DNA of 35,595 nt from Magnetococcales bacterium WMHbinv6 (lineage in GTDB: Bacteria > Pseudomonadota > Magnetococcia > Magnetococcales > Magnetaquicoccaceae). The notes below the pieces were generated by a model. It had not been told where the DNA came from. It was given only the letters and a program-made list of their open reading frames with translations, and ran no database searches. The stretch spans positions 4,491-40,085 of the forward strand of contig PDZV01000038.1 in NCBI GenBank assembly GCA_002753135.1, in the 5' to 3' direction. The translations under genes were made by a program, and so were the position numbers. Below, in pieces: positions 1 to 8,943 of the stretch (positions are counted from its first letter, which is position 1; the number at the start of each line of letters is the position of its first letter).

Positions 1-198
1 ATCGAGGGGGCGGAAGCAGATTTGTTCCGACAAGGAGGGGCATGGTTGGATCGGGTTGGGGTGATCCAGATAGAGTTGCACGACCGTTTCCGTTCGGGGT
101 GCAGCCGGGCCTTTTACAACACCACCAATCACTTTGAACACGAAACGTATCGGGGGGAAAATATTTTTTTGCTGCGCAAAGCCTATTGGGCGGGGTGA
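1..198 (+). CDS. FkbM family methyltransferase, C-terminal fragment (cut by window edge)
   Basis: Only the last 65 codons are in the window; the frame is open from base 1 and ends at TGA 196-198. The peptide begins IEGAEADLF and continues with IELHDRF, CSRAFYNTTNHFE and GENIFLLRK. IEGAE followed by a downstream IELHDR..GCS stretch is typical of the C-terminal half of FkbM-family SAM-dependent methyltransferases, which O-methylate sugars or polyketide-type substrates, often in surface polysaccharide clusters. The N-terminal SAM-binding part is off the left edge, so the substrate cannot be guessed. About 200 bases without a gene follow (199-401); they contain a short inverted repeat (TGTGTC/GACACA near 355-385) but no clear terminator. 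Recognition is from motifs only. Confidence 0.75.
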   Translation: MEGAEADLFRQGGAWLDRVGVIQIELHDRFRSGCSRAFYNTTNHFEHETYRGENIFLLRKAYWAG

Positions 199-401
199 CG
201 CGGCAACCGCATTTCACGGACTGGGGAGAAGGTAAACCACCGTTGAGTCTCCGGCAGGGGGGGTCAAGCTGAAGATCGCGCCCAATAAACGCAGTCTGGG
301 ATCTTGTAGAAGTGCTGGGGGATGTTCCAAGGAGCGCTTACGCGCAACGGCGGTTTGTGTCATTCGTGTTGAACCGACACACATTATTGCATGCCCAATT
401 C

Positions 402-1484
402 TTAAACCGAAATCGGTTCTCCGATTATCACCACCTCTTTATTTTCCCCTCCTTTACGCGCAAGAACATATTTGCCGTCGGCCATCGCAATGCGTATATC
501 CTTGTGCGTATCACTCAGAATCTCTTTTAACCTTTCCACCGACGGATAACCATCATCACGATACGAAATACATACAATTGCTTGCGAGAAACGTTTCAGG
601 AGAAGCTTAAATGCCTCCTCTTCATCCTCAGCAGAAAACCAACTCTGATCTGGTTTATAGATTGGTTTGTGCGCATAACCGGTATTGACAGATGACTTAA
701 AATCATAATACATTACAAGAGAATCAAGAAAATGATAAAAATTAAAATAATTTGTTTCAGAATAGTTTCTTTTTCTTGAATATGGTGTATCAATATATAC
801 AAAATCCACATCGGTACGTAACTCAAAAGCATCATCATTGGCAAAGTAACATTTTCCAGGTTTTTGTATTGCTTTATATTCCTGTAATTCTCGATAAAAT
901 TTAATCATATGAAGTTCTATTGGTGTATCCCAAGTCTTCTTATTGCCAAACGATCTTTGTACATTCTGCTCTCTCATGGAAAGATTGGCCCTATGAAAGA
1001 GATTATACGGCCTTTTTATTAAAGCAGTTTGGAATAGGCAATAAAAAGCCTCCGATTTTTTTATCTCATCTTCAATTGAAAGAATGTTTTGCGTAATCAC
1101 ATCAATTTGCTCATTCTCAAATTTAGTATAAAATATATTATCGTAAATGTCTGATATATGTTGTTTATAATCAACGCCATCTTTCTTTTGAAACAAACTT
1201 TTTAATTCGTCAACACCAAGACGCATTCCACCTTCAATAAACAATGCTTTCGCATTTACATAGTTTGCCTTCAAAATATCATTATACAAAACATCTTTAC
1301 CCATACTTAACAATAAATGTGTAACAGAACCCGTTCCTCCAAACGCATCCAGACAAGTCTTAAATTCATAGTCGGCAAACAAATTGGCAAGAAACGGTAA
1401 ATATTTTCTCTTACTGCCTTGAAACCGCGTACTGGGCATTGACGCAAAAGTAACTTGATTAGAAAACAAATTGAGCTGCAACAT
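402..1484 (-). CDS. D12-class DNA adenine N6-methyltransferase, partner of the EcoRV-like endonuclease
   Basis: Predicted 360-residue N6-adenine DNA methyltransferase of the Dam/D12 class that would protect host DNA from the endonuclease encoded just upstream. Visible motifs: the N-terminal FQGSK box (about 21-25), the SAM-binding motif DAFGGTG (about 46-52) and motif IV as IDTPYS with Asp near 232, so DTPY replaces the usual DPPY; RNYSETNYFNFYHFLDSL follows, as in this class. I chose ATG at 1484, four bases after the endonuclease stop (TAA 1491-1489). An ATG at 1526 is in frame but would overlap the endonuclease gene by 38 bases and add nothing conserved. The gene is visibly AT-rich compared with the GC-rich recA/parC block, which points to horizontal acquisition together with its partner. 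The sequence specificity is inferred from the neighbour, not from the methylase. Confidence 0.85.
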   Translation of the reverse strand: MLQLNLFSNQVTFASMPSTRFQGSKRKYLPFLANLFADYEFKTCLDAFGGTGSVTHLLLSMGKDVLYNDILKANYVNAKALFIEGGMRLGVDELKSLFQKKDGVDYKQHISDIYDNIFYTKFENEQIDVITQNILSIEDEIKKSEAFYCLFQTALIKRPYNLFHRANLSMREQNVQRSFGNKKTWDTPIELHMIKFYRELQEYKAIQKPGKCYFANDDAFELRTDVDFVYIDTPYSRKRNYSETNYFNFYHFLDSLVMYYDFKSSVNTGYAHKPIYKPDQSWFSAEDEEEAFKLLLKRFSQAIVCISYRDDGYPSVERLKEILSDTHKDIRIAMADGKYVLARKGGENKEVVIIGEPISV

Positions 1485-1488
1485 GACG

Positions 1489-2274
1489 TTAACCTGTTTT
1501 GAGATTTTTATACCGAATATATTCATTAATGTTACTGTATGGAGGTCTATTCATCTCCACCAATTTAGCCATATCTCTAGTAAGATAATTCATCCAATAG
1601 TCATCAAATACCTTTTCACCAAGTTTACTGAAAGGGCCATTACCATCAATAAGATCACTGATATTTGTAACAGATCCTATATTTTTCGTATTACCGCTTC
1701 CCGGGCAATCTGACGCTATACGATATTTTTCCTGTACAAAAAATTTAAAATCATTGATTACTGACTGGATATCAAACAGTTGATCCAAAGAATATTTTTT
1801 CCTCTCATCAATATTTTTTTCAACTCTTGAATAGATTAAACCAAAGACAAGGTGACTAGCATAGCTTGAATAAGGAAAACGCACATTTTTGGCTGAAGAC
1901 CTATCTCTGAAATATCCTGTAAACGCACCAAGCGTCATACCATTTACCGTATTTGAATCAATACGATATGAACTTTTTATGTCAACAGCATATTTATTAT
2001 TATTCTTGTCAACAAATGTCAAATCCGGGTAATGATTTTGAAAGTCAGAAAGAATAATTTGAAAATTATACCTCTCAGCAAATGAAACAAATTTTGGATA
2101 AATTAACAATTCCATAATTTTTGAAACAACTTTTGTATCGACGGAGATCGTGTAAACATTCTTCTTTGTATCAATAAACCCTTTTACAATCCAGTCCCCT
2201 GTATCGGTTGCCACGTCTTCAGCAAAGGATTGAGCGTATTCGGCTAATTGTTCTGAAAAAATGGTGGACATCAT
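1489..2274 (-). CDS. EcoRV-like type II restriction endonuclease (predicted GATATC)
   Basis: About 261-residue type II restriction endonuclease, close to the size of EcoRV (245). It aligns by eye with EcoRV along most of its length: SVDTKVVSKIMELL, QNHYPDLTF, AVDIKSSY, MTLGAFTGYFRD, FVQEKYRIASDCPGSGNT, NIGSV and DYWMNY all have EcoRV counterparts. The catalytic set Glu55, Asp84, Asp98 and Lys100 matches EcoRV Glu45, Asp74, Asp90 and Lys92. The base-reading R-loop GSGNT (about 192-196) and the Q-loop QN before HYPD are kept, so GATATC recognition is the best prediction. The start is ambiguous among GTG 2280 (overlapping the previous stop as GTGA), ATG 2274 and ATG 2271; GAGGTGA just upstream suits 2274 or 2271. 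Strongly AT-rich. It is co-directional with the upstream Sel1 gene and probably translationally coupled to it. Confidence 0.9.
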   Translation of the reverse strand: MMSTIFSEQLAEYAQSFAEDVATDTGDWIVKGFIDTKKNVYTISVDTKVVSKIMELLIYPKFVSFAERYNFQIILSDFQNHYPDLTFVDKNNNKYAVDIKSSYRIDSNTVNGMTLGAFTGYFRDRSSAKNVRFPYSSYASHLVFGLIYSRVEKNIDERKKYSLDQLFDIQSVINDFKFFVQEKYRIASDCPGSGNTKNIGSVTNISDLIDGNGPFSKLGEKVFDDYWMNYLTRDMAKLVEMNRPPYSNINEYIRYKNLKTG

Positions 2275-2276
2275 GC

Positions 2277-3482
2277 TCACCTCGGCCTGCCGTTGCGCAC
2301 CATCTCATCGGCCTGGGCGATCTGTTCCGGGTTCATTTGTCGGGTGACGGTGGCGCAAAAGCGGCCCAGGTTGGGGTTGCGCAGGGCGGCGCGGTTGAGC
2401 CAGACGTAGGCTTGTACCAAATCCTTGCCCACACCGCGCCCTTTGGCATACATCACCCCCAGATTGAACTGCGCCATCACCTCACCCTGCACCGCTGCCC
2501 GCAGGTAGTGACGCACCGCCTCCTCTTCGTCCTGAATGACTCCCTCGCCCTTTTCGTAGATCACTCCCAGACTGAACTGGGCAGCGCTGTTGCCCTGTTC
2601 GGCGGCTTGTTGAAACCATTTGACCGCCTCGGGCAGGTCCACCTCGGTGCCACTGCCTTGCTTGTAGAGCAGACCCAACAGATTCTGCGCCCGGGCATCC
2701 CCCTGTTCTGCAGCCAGACGTGCCCAGCGCAACGCCTCTCCGGCATCCTGGGTAACGCCACGTCCGCTGTGAAACATCAACGCCAAATTGAACTGTGCCC
2801 GTGGCTCACCTTGATCGGCAGCCAGGCGAAACCAATGCAACGCCTCGGCAAAAGATTGCCCCACCCCTCGTCCTTCCAGATACATCGCCCCCAATTCAAA
2901 GCGGGCCAAGGCGTTGCCCTGATAGGCGGCACGACTGAACCAGTGAATCGCCTCCAGATCGTTGCGCTCCAGATATTTGCCGCTGTAATACATCCGTCCC
3001 AGGTTCAACTGGGCAATCGGATGGCCCTGATCAGCCGAGCGCCGCAACCACTGCAGGGCTACGGCATCATCCCGGGCCACCTCCTGCTCTCCTTTGTGGT
3101 AGAGACGGGCCAAGGCAAGTTGCGCCTCCATATCCCCTTGTTCGGCCAACTGGTGCAAGCGCTTGACAACACTGACCTCCTCCTCCACTTTCGCCTTTGC
3201 TGGCACCTCCGGCAAAACCGGACTCTCTGGCACCATCTCTGCGGGCAAAGCACCGCTGGCATAGGGTTGCGCTTCGCTCTCTTTGTTGTGTACCGTTGCT
3301 GCCGCCCGCTTGCGTCCGGCAGAGATCCGCCGGGCCATCGACCGCTCACGCAAAAATGGTCGATGCCTGCTGCGTCCTTCATGCAGCGGATCATACTGAC
3401 GGTGCCGCCACCACAAATATCCGGCCACCAAGATCATGACCACACAGCCCGCCACGATGATCCCGAATATGTTTGTCATCAT
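2277..3482 (-). CDS. membrane-anchored Sel1-like (SLR/TPR) repeat protein
   Basis: 401 residues. Residues about 5-22 form one hydrophobic segment (IFGIIVAGCVVMILVAGY) followed by basic WWRHR, so a single N-terminal anchor with a cytoplasmic body is likely. A charged linker runs to about residue 110, then about seven Sel1-like repeats of 36 residues follow, each with the A.QG...AQ..LG.MY..G.GV..D..EA..W...AA pattern. Sel1 repeats are protein-interaction scaffolds; the partner is not evident. Start ATG 3482 (a second ATG directly follows) has GAGGGGG upstream. It lies 36 bases downstream of parC on the same strand, and its stop codon overlaps a possible GTG start of the endonuclease gene. The last repeat and the C-terminal tail look complete, so the restriction genes did not truncate it. 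Confidence 0.9.
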   Translation of the reverse strand: MMTNIFGIIVAGCVVMILVAGYLWWRHRQYDPLHEGRSRHRPFLRERSMARRISAGRKRAAATVHNKESEAQPYASGALPAEMVPESPVLPEVPAKAKVEEEVSVVKRLHQLAEQGDMEAQLALARLYHKGEQEVARDDAVALQWLRRSADQGHPIAQLNLGRMYYSGKYLERNDLEAIHWFSRAAYQGNALARFELGAMYLEGRGVGQSFAEALHWFRLAADQGEPRAQFNLALMFHSGRGVTQDAGEALRWARLAAEQGDARAQNLLGLLYKQGSGTEVDLPEAVKWFQQAAEQGNSAAQFSLGVIYEKGEGVIQDEEEAVRHYLRAAVQGEVMAQFNLGVMYAKGRGVGKDLVQAYVWLNRAALRNPNLGRFCATVTRQMNPEQIAQADEMVRNGRPR

Positions 3483-3518
3483 AACCCCCTCAACAGGCCA
3501 TCAACAGACTCTTGCACC

Positions 3519-5825
3519 CTAATCCACCCCCTCCAGTGGCAACTCCACCGTTACCCCCGACAAGCTCTCTTCCCGATAGAGGGTCGAAGCCCCCCCATGG
3601 CCGACAAAACTTGCCCCACTCAAAAAGCCGTAGGGCAGCAGGCCGCCGCGCTGGGCCCGACTGCCTTGCCATGAAGTCAAATCGGTCAACCGTTTCTGCC
3701 GTTTGCCGGAGTCCAACAGCACCCCTTCTTCCGGGTTGAAGGTGATCACATCCACCAGCCACTCACCACGGGCCAACCGTTGAATGCGCACCCCTTTGCC
3801 TTTGGGCATCAAGGGAAACTCCTGCAGCGAACAGACCAGTAACATGCGCTGGGTCATCGCCGCCACCAGGCTCCCCAGCACCGGTCGCAGGTGCAGCAGT
3901 TGATCTTCCGGTTTAAACATCACCACCTGCTTGCCCGCCCGATGGGTAGAGATCAGGTCGCTGCCCTTGACGCGAAACCCCTGACTCAAGCGGGTGGTCA
4001 ACAGATATTCCCGCGCCCCGTCCACCACCATCGCCCAGACCACCGGGTCCATCCCCTCCATATCGAACAACACCGTCAGCGGTTCGCCGAAACCTTTGCC
4101 GGCTGGCAATCGGTCGGCCAAGACGGAAAATATTTTGCCGGAACGACTGACAAAAGAGATGGTATCCGTGGTATAGCCGCGCACCGTCTGCAGCAGGGTA
4201 TCATCCCCTTTGAAGCGTATTTTGCTCACATCCGGCTCTTCATATCCGCGAATCGCTTTAACCCACCCCTTGCTGGACAAAATGAGCGTCAACGGCTCAC
4301 GCAGGGTCATCTCTTCCGGTTTCAACACCGGCTCCTGGGGTGGCAAAGAGAGTTCGGTCCGCCGGGCATCGGCAAACTCCTGCCTTGTCTGTTGCAATTC
4401 GTCGCCAATTGCCTGCCACAACAGGCTCTCATCGGCCAACAAGGCGCGCAACGAGGCAGCGCGCGCCTCTTTTTCCGCCATCTCGCGGCGAATATTCATC
4501 TCCTCCAGACGGCGCAAGGCGCGCAAGCGCAAATTCAATACCGCTTCCGCCTGCTCGGCATCCAACCCAAAACGGCTCATCAGCACCGGAGCCGGTTCAT
4601 CGTGCTCCTTGATGATGGCAATCACCTCATCGATATTGAGATGGACCAACAGGTAGGCGGCCAACAGATGCAATCGCGCACTGATACCGGCCAGTTCATG
4701 CTGGCAGCGCCGGGTCCAGACCTCAAAACGGTGGTCGAGCCAGGCCCGCAACATACCTTTCAGATTCAACACCTGTGGCCGGGTGCTGGCGGTGATCACG
4801 TTCAGATTGACGGCGACACGCACCTCCAGATCGGTATTTTTGAACAGATAGGCCATGATCCGTTCCGGATCCAGGCGGCTTGACTGGGGTTCCAGCACAA
4901 TGCGGATGGCGCTGTCCGACTCATCGCGCACATCGGCCAAAAAGGGCGATTGTTTGCCGAGGATCAATTGAGCGATGCGTTCGATCAGGCGGGATTTGCT
5001 GACCTGATAGGGAATTTCAGTGATCACCAGACGCCAGGCACCACGTGGTCCACCCTTTTCGTAAGGCACCTCCTCTTTGTGCCAGCGGCTGCGCAGACGA
5101 AAGCTCCCCTTGCCGCTCTGGTAAACCTCCAACCGTTCCTCTTCCGAGGCGACCAACACCCCGCCGGAGGGAAAATCGGGCCCCGGCAAAACCCGCAACA
5201 ACGCCGCCACTTCCACCTGCGGGTTGTCGATCAGCATCCGGCAGGCATCAAGAATTTCCGCCACGTTATGCGGTGGAACAGCGGTGGACATGCCGACGGC
5301 AATACCGGTGGAACCGTTGGCCAACAGGTTGGGAAAACGGGCAGGCAACACCCACGGCTCGCGGGAAGAGCCGTCATAGGTATCGATGAAGTCGACCGTA
5401 TCCCGGTCCAAATCCTCCAGCAGGGCGCTGGCAACCCGGGTCAAGCGGGCCTCCGTATAACGCATGGCCGCCGCGCTGTCGCCGTCCACATTGCCAAAGT
5501 TGCCCTGACCATCGACCAGCGGATAGCGCACGGCAAACTCCTGCGCCAGGCGGACCATGGCATCATAAGAGGCCTGGTCGCCGTGCGGGTGGTATTTACC
5601 GATCACATCGCCGACCACCCGCGCCGATTTTTTGTAGGCCGAACCGGGATCCAGATGCAGACCTCGCATGGCGAACAAAATCCGCCGATGGACCGGCTTG
5701 AGTCCATCGCGGACATCGGGCAACGAACGGCTGATGATGGTGGAGAGGGCGTAGGCCAGATAGCGACTCTCCAACTCCAAGCGGATCGGGGCATCGGCAA
5801 TCAGGCCGACTTCAGCCATGCTCAT
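3519..5825 (-). CDS. parC: DNA topoisomerase IV subunit A (ParC)
   Basis: 768-residue A subunit of topoisomerase IV, the type IIA topoisomerase that decatenates daughter chromosomes with ParE. The winged-helix/tower core is complete: [14 protein letters not shown] (about 37-50), the resistance-determining segment [15 protein letters not shown] (about 76-90), and catalytic Tyr123 in [10 protein letters not shown] glutamine occupies the position of E. coli GyrA Ser83 and an Asp the position of Asp87; Gln there is usual in alphaproteobacterial ParC, so I do not read it as a selected mutation. The C-terminal half carries the degenerate beta-propeller strands typical of ParC rather than a clear GyrA box. 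Start ATG 5825 overlaps the recA stop by four bases (ATGA), so translation is probably coupled to recA. ParE is not in the window. Confidence 0.95.
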   Translation of the reverse strand: MSMAEVGLIADAPIRLELESRYLAYALSTIISRSLPDVRDGLKPVHRRILFAMRGLHLDPGSAYKKSARVVGDVIGKYHPHGDQASYDAMVRLAQEFAVRYPLVDGQGNFGNVDGDSAAAMRYTEARLTRVASALLEDLDRDTVDFIDTYDGSSREPWVLPARFPNLLANGSTGIAVGMSTAVPPHNVAEILDACRMLIDNPQVEVAALLRVLPGPDFPSGGVLVASEEERLEVYQSGKGSFRLRSRWHKEEVPYEKGGPRGAWRLVITEIPYQVSKSRLIERIAQLILGKQSPFLADVRDESDSAIRIVLEPQSSRLDPERIMAYLFKNTDLEVRVAVNLNVITASTRPQVLNLKGMLRAWLDHRFEVWTRRCQHELAGISARLHLLAAYLLVHLNIDEVIAIIKEHDEPAPVLMSRFGLDAEQAEAVLNLRLRALRRLEEMNIRREMAEKEARAASLRALLADESLLWQAIGDELQQTRQEFADARRTELSLPPQEPVLKPEEMTLREPLTLILSSKGWVKAIRGYEEPDVSKIRFKGDDTLLQTVRGYTTDTISFVSRSGKIFSVLADRLPAGKGFGEPLTVLFDMEGMDPVVWAMVVDGAREYLLTTRLSQGFRVKGSDLISTHRAGKQVVMFKPEDQLLHLRPVLGSLVAAMTQRMLLVCSLQEFPLMPKGKGVRIQRLARGEWLVDVITFNPEEGVLLDSGKRQKRLTDLTSWQGSRAQRGGLLPYGFLSGASFVGHGGASTLYREESLSGVTVELPLEGVD

Positions 5826-6967
5826 GACAGATCCTCAAACTCCGTACCAGTTTCCGCCTCCGTTTCGACCTCGGCACCCCGACGACCATAGCCCCGGCCA
5901 CTGTTTTTGCCGCTTTTCATCACCGGGGTGGTAAAAGAGACACCGCCTGCTGCCGCGTTGCTGCGATCTTTGGCGGACATGCCGTTGGCCACGCGCAACT
6001 GATCTTCCAGTTCGTGGAGCATAGCCGGATTTTCATTGAGAAATTTTTTAGCATTCTCCCGCCCCTGGCCGATGCGTTCACCGCCACGGGCATACCATGC
6101 CCCCGATTTTTCCACCAGGCGGGCTTCCACCGCCAAATCCAGCACCTCCCCGGCGATGGAGATACCGGTGCCGTAATCGATATCAAACTCGGCGCTGCGG
6201 AAGGGGGGGGCCATTTTGTTTTTGACCACCTTTACCTTGGTGCGGTTGCCGACCACCTCTTCTTTGTCTTTGAGAGAGCCGATGCGGCGAATATCCAGGC
6301 GCACCGAGGCATAAAATTTCAGGGCATTGCCACCGGTGGTGGTCTCCGGATTGCCGAAGGTGACGCCGATTTTCATGCGAATCTGGTTGATGAACAGGAC
6401 AATGGCATTGGATCGGGAGATGGAGGCGGTCAACTTGCGCAGGGCGTGCGACATCAGACGGGCCTGCAGGCCAACGTGCGAATCGCCCATATCCCCTTCA
6501 ATCTCCGCTTTCGGGGTCAAGGCAGCCACCGAATCGACCACCACCAGATCCACCGCCCCGGAACGGACCAGCATGTCGACAATTTCCAGCGCCTGCTCGC
6601 CGGTATCGGGCTGGGAGATCAGCAGTTGATCGACATCCACCCCCAAATGGCGGGCATAGGAGGGATCCATGGCATGTTCGGCATCGACGAAGGCGGCCAC
6701 ACCGCCCAATTTTTGTGCTTCTGCCACCACATGCAGCGCCAGAGTGGTTTTACCCGACGATTCGGGGCCGAACACCTCGATCACCCGCCCCCGTGGCAAA
6801 CCACCAATGCCCAACGCCATATCCAACCCCAGAGAACCGGTCGAAACCACCGGAACCGCTTGCACCGCATCGGGACTCATGCGCATGATCGATCCCTTGC
6901 CGCATTGCCGTTCAATCTGGGCGATAGCCGCATCCAACGCCTTGGCCTTGTTGATGTCCAGTGCCAT
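5822..6967 (-). CDS. recA: recombinase RecA
   Basis: 381-residue RecA, the ATP-dependent strand-exchange protein of homologous recombination and the SOS co-protease. Walker [10 protein letters not shown] lies at about 67-75, followed by [30 protein letters not shown], the L2-region [20 protein letters not shown] and the conserved IKVVKNK-type stretch (here [12 protein letters not shown]). The C-terminal tail is acidic ([16 protein letters not shown]), as is normal. Start ATG 6967 is set by [15 protein letters not shown], the standard RecA N-terminus, and by AGGAG about ten bases upstream; an in-frame ATG at 7030 would add 21 unrelated residues. parC begins within the recA stop. Having parC and a Sel1 gene downstream, rather than recX or alaS, is an uncommon arrangement. 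Confidence 0.98.
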   Translation of the reverse strand: MALDINKAKALDAAIAQIERQCGKGSIMRMSPDAVQAVPVVSTGSLGLDMALGIGGLPRGRVIEVFGPESSGKTTLALHVVAEAQKLGGVAAFVDAEHAMDPSYARHLGVDVDQLLISQPDTGEQALEIVDMLVRSGAVDLVVVDSVAALTPKAEIEGDMGDSHVGLQARLMSHALRKLTASISRSNAIVLFINQIRMKIGVTFGNPETTTGGNALKFYASVRLDIRRIGSLKDKEEVVGNRTKVKVVKNKMAPPFRSAEFDIDYGTGISIAGEVLDLAVEARLVEKSGAWYARGGERIGQGRENAKKFLNENPAMLHELEDQLRVANGMSAKDRSNAAAGGVSFTTPVMKSGKNSGRGYGRRGAEVETEAETGTEFEDLS

Positions 6968-6977
6968 GAGGACTCCT

Positions 6978-7004
6978 TTTTGTACGATGAAAGTGTTCAC
7001 AAAA
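6978..7004 (-). promoter_or_regulatory. possible operator-like inverted repeat upstream of recA
   Basis: TTTTGT (6978-6983) and ACAAAA (6999-7004) form six-base arms separated by 15 bases, immediately upstream of the recA ribosome-binding site. The position would suit an SOS operator, but the sequence fits neither the enterobacterial CTGT-N8-ACAG form nor the alphaproteobacterial GTTC-N7-GTTC form well. No convincing -35/-10 pair was found for recA. Recorded as a weak candidate only. Confidence 0.2.
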
Positions 7005-7118
7005 CGAGCGGGCCGCACCATTTTCAGCAAGCGACCCTGCCAAGCCTTCCGATTACCGGTTTTACGGTCCTAGGGTAACAGATTTTGACGTCTGAAAACA
7101 AAGACCAAAAAGAACCTT

Positions 7119-7147
7119 TTGCCAATTCACGAAAAAATGCGTATCTT
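7119..7147 (+). promoter_or_regulatory. sigma70-type promoter for pilT
   Basis: TTGCCA at 7119-7124 and TATCTT at 7142-7147 are separated by exactly 17 bases, which would start transcription near 7154, about 50 bases before the pilT ATG at 7206. This also argues against upstream in-frame ATGs as the real start. Prediction from consensus match only. Confidence 0.45.
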
Positions 7148-7205
7148 GTGCAGGTCGTGGAACGGACGGCAATGGCTGCTACAGGTTGTACAAGGATCCC
7201 CATCG

Positions 7206-8243
7206 ATGGAAATTGCGGAATTATTGGCCTTCGGAGTCAAAAACAGTGCCTCCGACCTGCATCTTTCGGCAGGCATGCCCCCTTTGATCCGCGTCGACGG
7301 CGACATGCGCCGCATCAACCTGCCTGACCTGGACCACGAACATGTCCACGCCTTTGTCTACGACATCATGAACGACAAGCAGCGCAAAGAGTACGAAGAG
7401 TCGTGGGAGGTTGATTTTTCCTTTGAGTTGCCGGGTCTGGCCCGTTTTCGCGTCAACGCCTATCATCAACATCGCGGTGCCGCTGCCGTTTTTCGTACCA
7501 TTCCTTCGACCATTCTCACCCTGGAACAGTTGGCCGCCCCGGCCATCTTCAAGGAGTTTGCCGAAATGCCCCGTGGTCTGGTGCTGGTCACCGGCCCCAC
7601 CGGTTCCGGCAAATCCACCACCCTGGCGGCGATGATCGACCACAAAAACCAACACGAATACGGCCATATTCTCACTCTGGAAGATCCGATCGAATTTGTC
7701 CATCACTCGCAAAAATGTCTGATCAACCAACGGGAAATCCGCCGCGACAGCCACAGCTTTGCTGCCGCCCTGCGCTCGGCCCTGCGTGAAGATCCCGATA
7801 CCATCATGGTCGGCGAAATGCGCGACCTGGAGACCATCCGTCTGGCTCTTTCCGCCGCCGAAACCGGTCATCTGGTCTTTGCCACCCTGCATACCACCTC
7901 TGCGGCCAAAACCATCGACCGGGTGGTCGATGTCTTTCCGGCGGCGGAAAAAGAGATGATCCGCACCATGCTCTCCGAATCGCTGCGGGCCGTCATCTCG
8001 CAACATCTGCTAAAAAAACGCAACGGCGGTCGCGTCGCCGCCCACGAAATCATGGTCGCCACGCCCGCCATCCGCAATCTGATTCGGGAAAATAAAATTG
8101 CCCAAATGTACTCCTCTATCCAGACTGGTCGTAAATTGGGTATGCTGACTTTGGAACAATCTTTGCTTGAACTGGTTACCGCCGGCACAATCAGCCGCGA
8201 GGTGGCGCGTGACAAAGCCAATATCAAGGAGTCTATCGTTTAA
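7206..8243 (+). CDS. pilT: type IV pilus retraction ATPase PilT
   Basis: 345-residue secretion-type hexameric ATPase that depolymerises the type IV pilus for twitching and retraction; it acts at the cytoplasmic face of the inner membrane. Walker A GPTGSGKST at about 130-138, the Asp box around LTLEDPIEF, Walker B IMVGEMRD and the His box GHLVFATLHTTSA are all intact. The C-terminal AIRNLIRENKIAQM and LGMLTLEQSL stretches are characteristic of PilT rather than PilB. The start ATG 7206 (MEIAELLAFG) follows an AAGGA and matches the PilT N-terminus; in-frame ATGs at 7119 and 7137 would add 23-29 unrelated residues and precede or overlap the likely promoter. It is followed after 28 bases by two FlgO-like envelope genes on the same strand; no pilus subunit or assembly gene is nearby. 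Confidence 0.95.
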   Translation: MEIAELLAFGVKNSASDLHLSAGMPPLIRVDGDMRRINLPDLDHEHVHAFVYDIMNDKQRKEYEESWEVDFSFELPGLARFRVNAYHQHRGAAAVFRTIPSTILTLEQLAAPAIFKEFAEMPRGLVLVTGPTGSGKSTTLAAMIDHKNQHEYGHILTLEDPIEFVHHSQKCLINQREIRRDSHSFAAALRSALREDPDTIMVGEMRDLETIRLALSAAETGHLVFATLHTTSAAKTIDRVVDVFPAAEKEMIRTMLSESLRAVISQHLLKKRNGGRVAAHEIMVATPAIRNLIRENKIAQMYSSIQTGRKLGMLTLEQSLLELVTAGTISREVARDKANIKESIV

Positions 8244-8271
8244 TCCTGTTGCCATCGGAAAAAGAGATTTC

Positions 8272-8943
8272 ATGAAAAAATTGATGAATATCCACCCTCT
8301 CAGATTTGCATTGTCCGCCTTGGCCCCGGTTGCGTTGGCGATGGGTCTGACGGTTGCAGCCCTGCCTGCTGCCGCTGGATCCCTCTCCTCGGCCCTGAAC
8401 CTGGAGCCACAGCCCGGTTCCTCCTTTTTGGAGGTTCCCGCCGCCGCCAACGGAGAAGCCGATTTGATCCGCGTCGGCTATATGCTGGCCGATGGGCTGG
8501 TCGCCGAACTGCGGAAAAACCATCCGCCCCTGGGTTACCACCACCCCATGCTGGTTGCCACCTTCGTCAACCGCAGCAATATGGACATGAGTTCGGAAAT
8601 GGGTATGGTCATGGCCGACCATATCTCCTCACGGGTTACCCAGCACGGTTATACTGTCCTGGAGCCCAAACTGCGCAAAGAGTTTTCCATCCGCAAAGAG
8701 CATGGCGAATTTATGCTCTCCCGCGATATCGATAAACTGTTTCAGGAAAACCGCGCCTACGCTGCCATTGTCGGCAGCTATACCGAATCGCGCAGTCTCC
8801 TTGATTTTACGGTGAAAATTGTCGAAATCAAAACCCGTCACGTGCTGGCATCCGCCGATCTGCGCCTGCCCCTGGGTGAAAACGCCCGTGACCTGTTGAT
8901 GAATCTGGGTGGGGGAACCAGCATGGAGGTGGTTGATAAATGA
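8272..8943 (+). CDS. FlgO-family exported protein (first of pair)
   Basis: 223 residues. The N-terminus is basic (MKKLMN) followed by a hydrophobic stretch ending near ALPAAAGS, a signal peptide of the Sec/SPase I type; I see no lipobox cysteine. The mature part follows the FlgO outer-membrane protein pattern: ADGLVAEL, LVATFVNRSNMDMSSEMG, ISSRVTQHGYTVLEPKLRKE, HGEFMLSRDI, YAAIVGSYTES, and a final strand ending HVLASADLRLPL. FlgO proteins in Vibrio are outer-membrane proteins linked to flagellar function; here no flagellar gene is present and the neighbour is pilT, so a role in the pilus-bearing envelope is an inference. Start ATG 8272 follows AAAAGAGA. The stop overlaps the start of the next gene by four bases (ATGA). 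Confidence 0.75.
   Translation: MKKLMNIHPLRFALSALAPVALAMGLTVAALPAAAGSLSSALNLEPQPGSSFLEVPAAANGEADLIRVGYMLADGLVAELRKNHPPLGYHHPMLVATFVNRSNMDMSSEMGMVMADHISSRVTQHGYTVLEPKLRKEFSIRKEHGEFMLSRDIDKLFQENRAYAAIVGSYTESRSLLDFTVKIVEIKTRHVLASADLRLPLGENARDLLMNLGGGTSMEVVDK

Noticed and set aside
2208-3674. 488-residue open frame on the plus strand
   Set aside because: It is the antisense of the Sel1-repeat gene; composition is His/Gln-rich without a domain, and the minus-strand frame has clear repeats and a ribosome site.
6968-7118. LexA box before recA
   Set aside because: Neither the enterobacterial nor the alphaproteobacterial consensus is matched; only a weak inverted repeat is listed.
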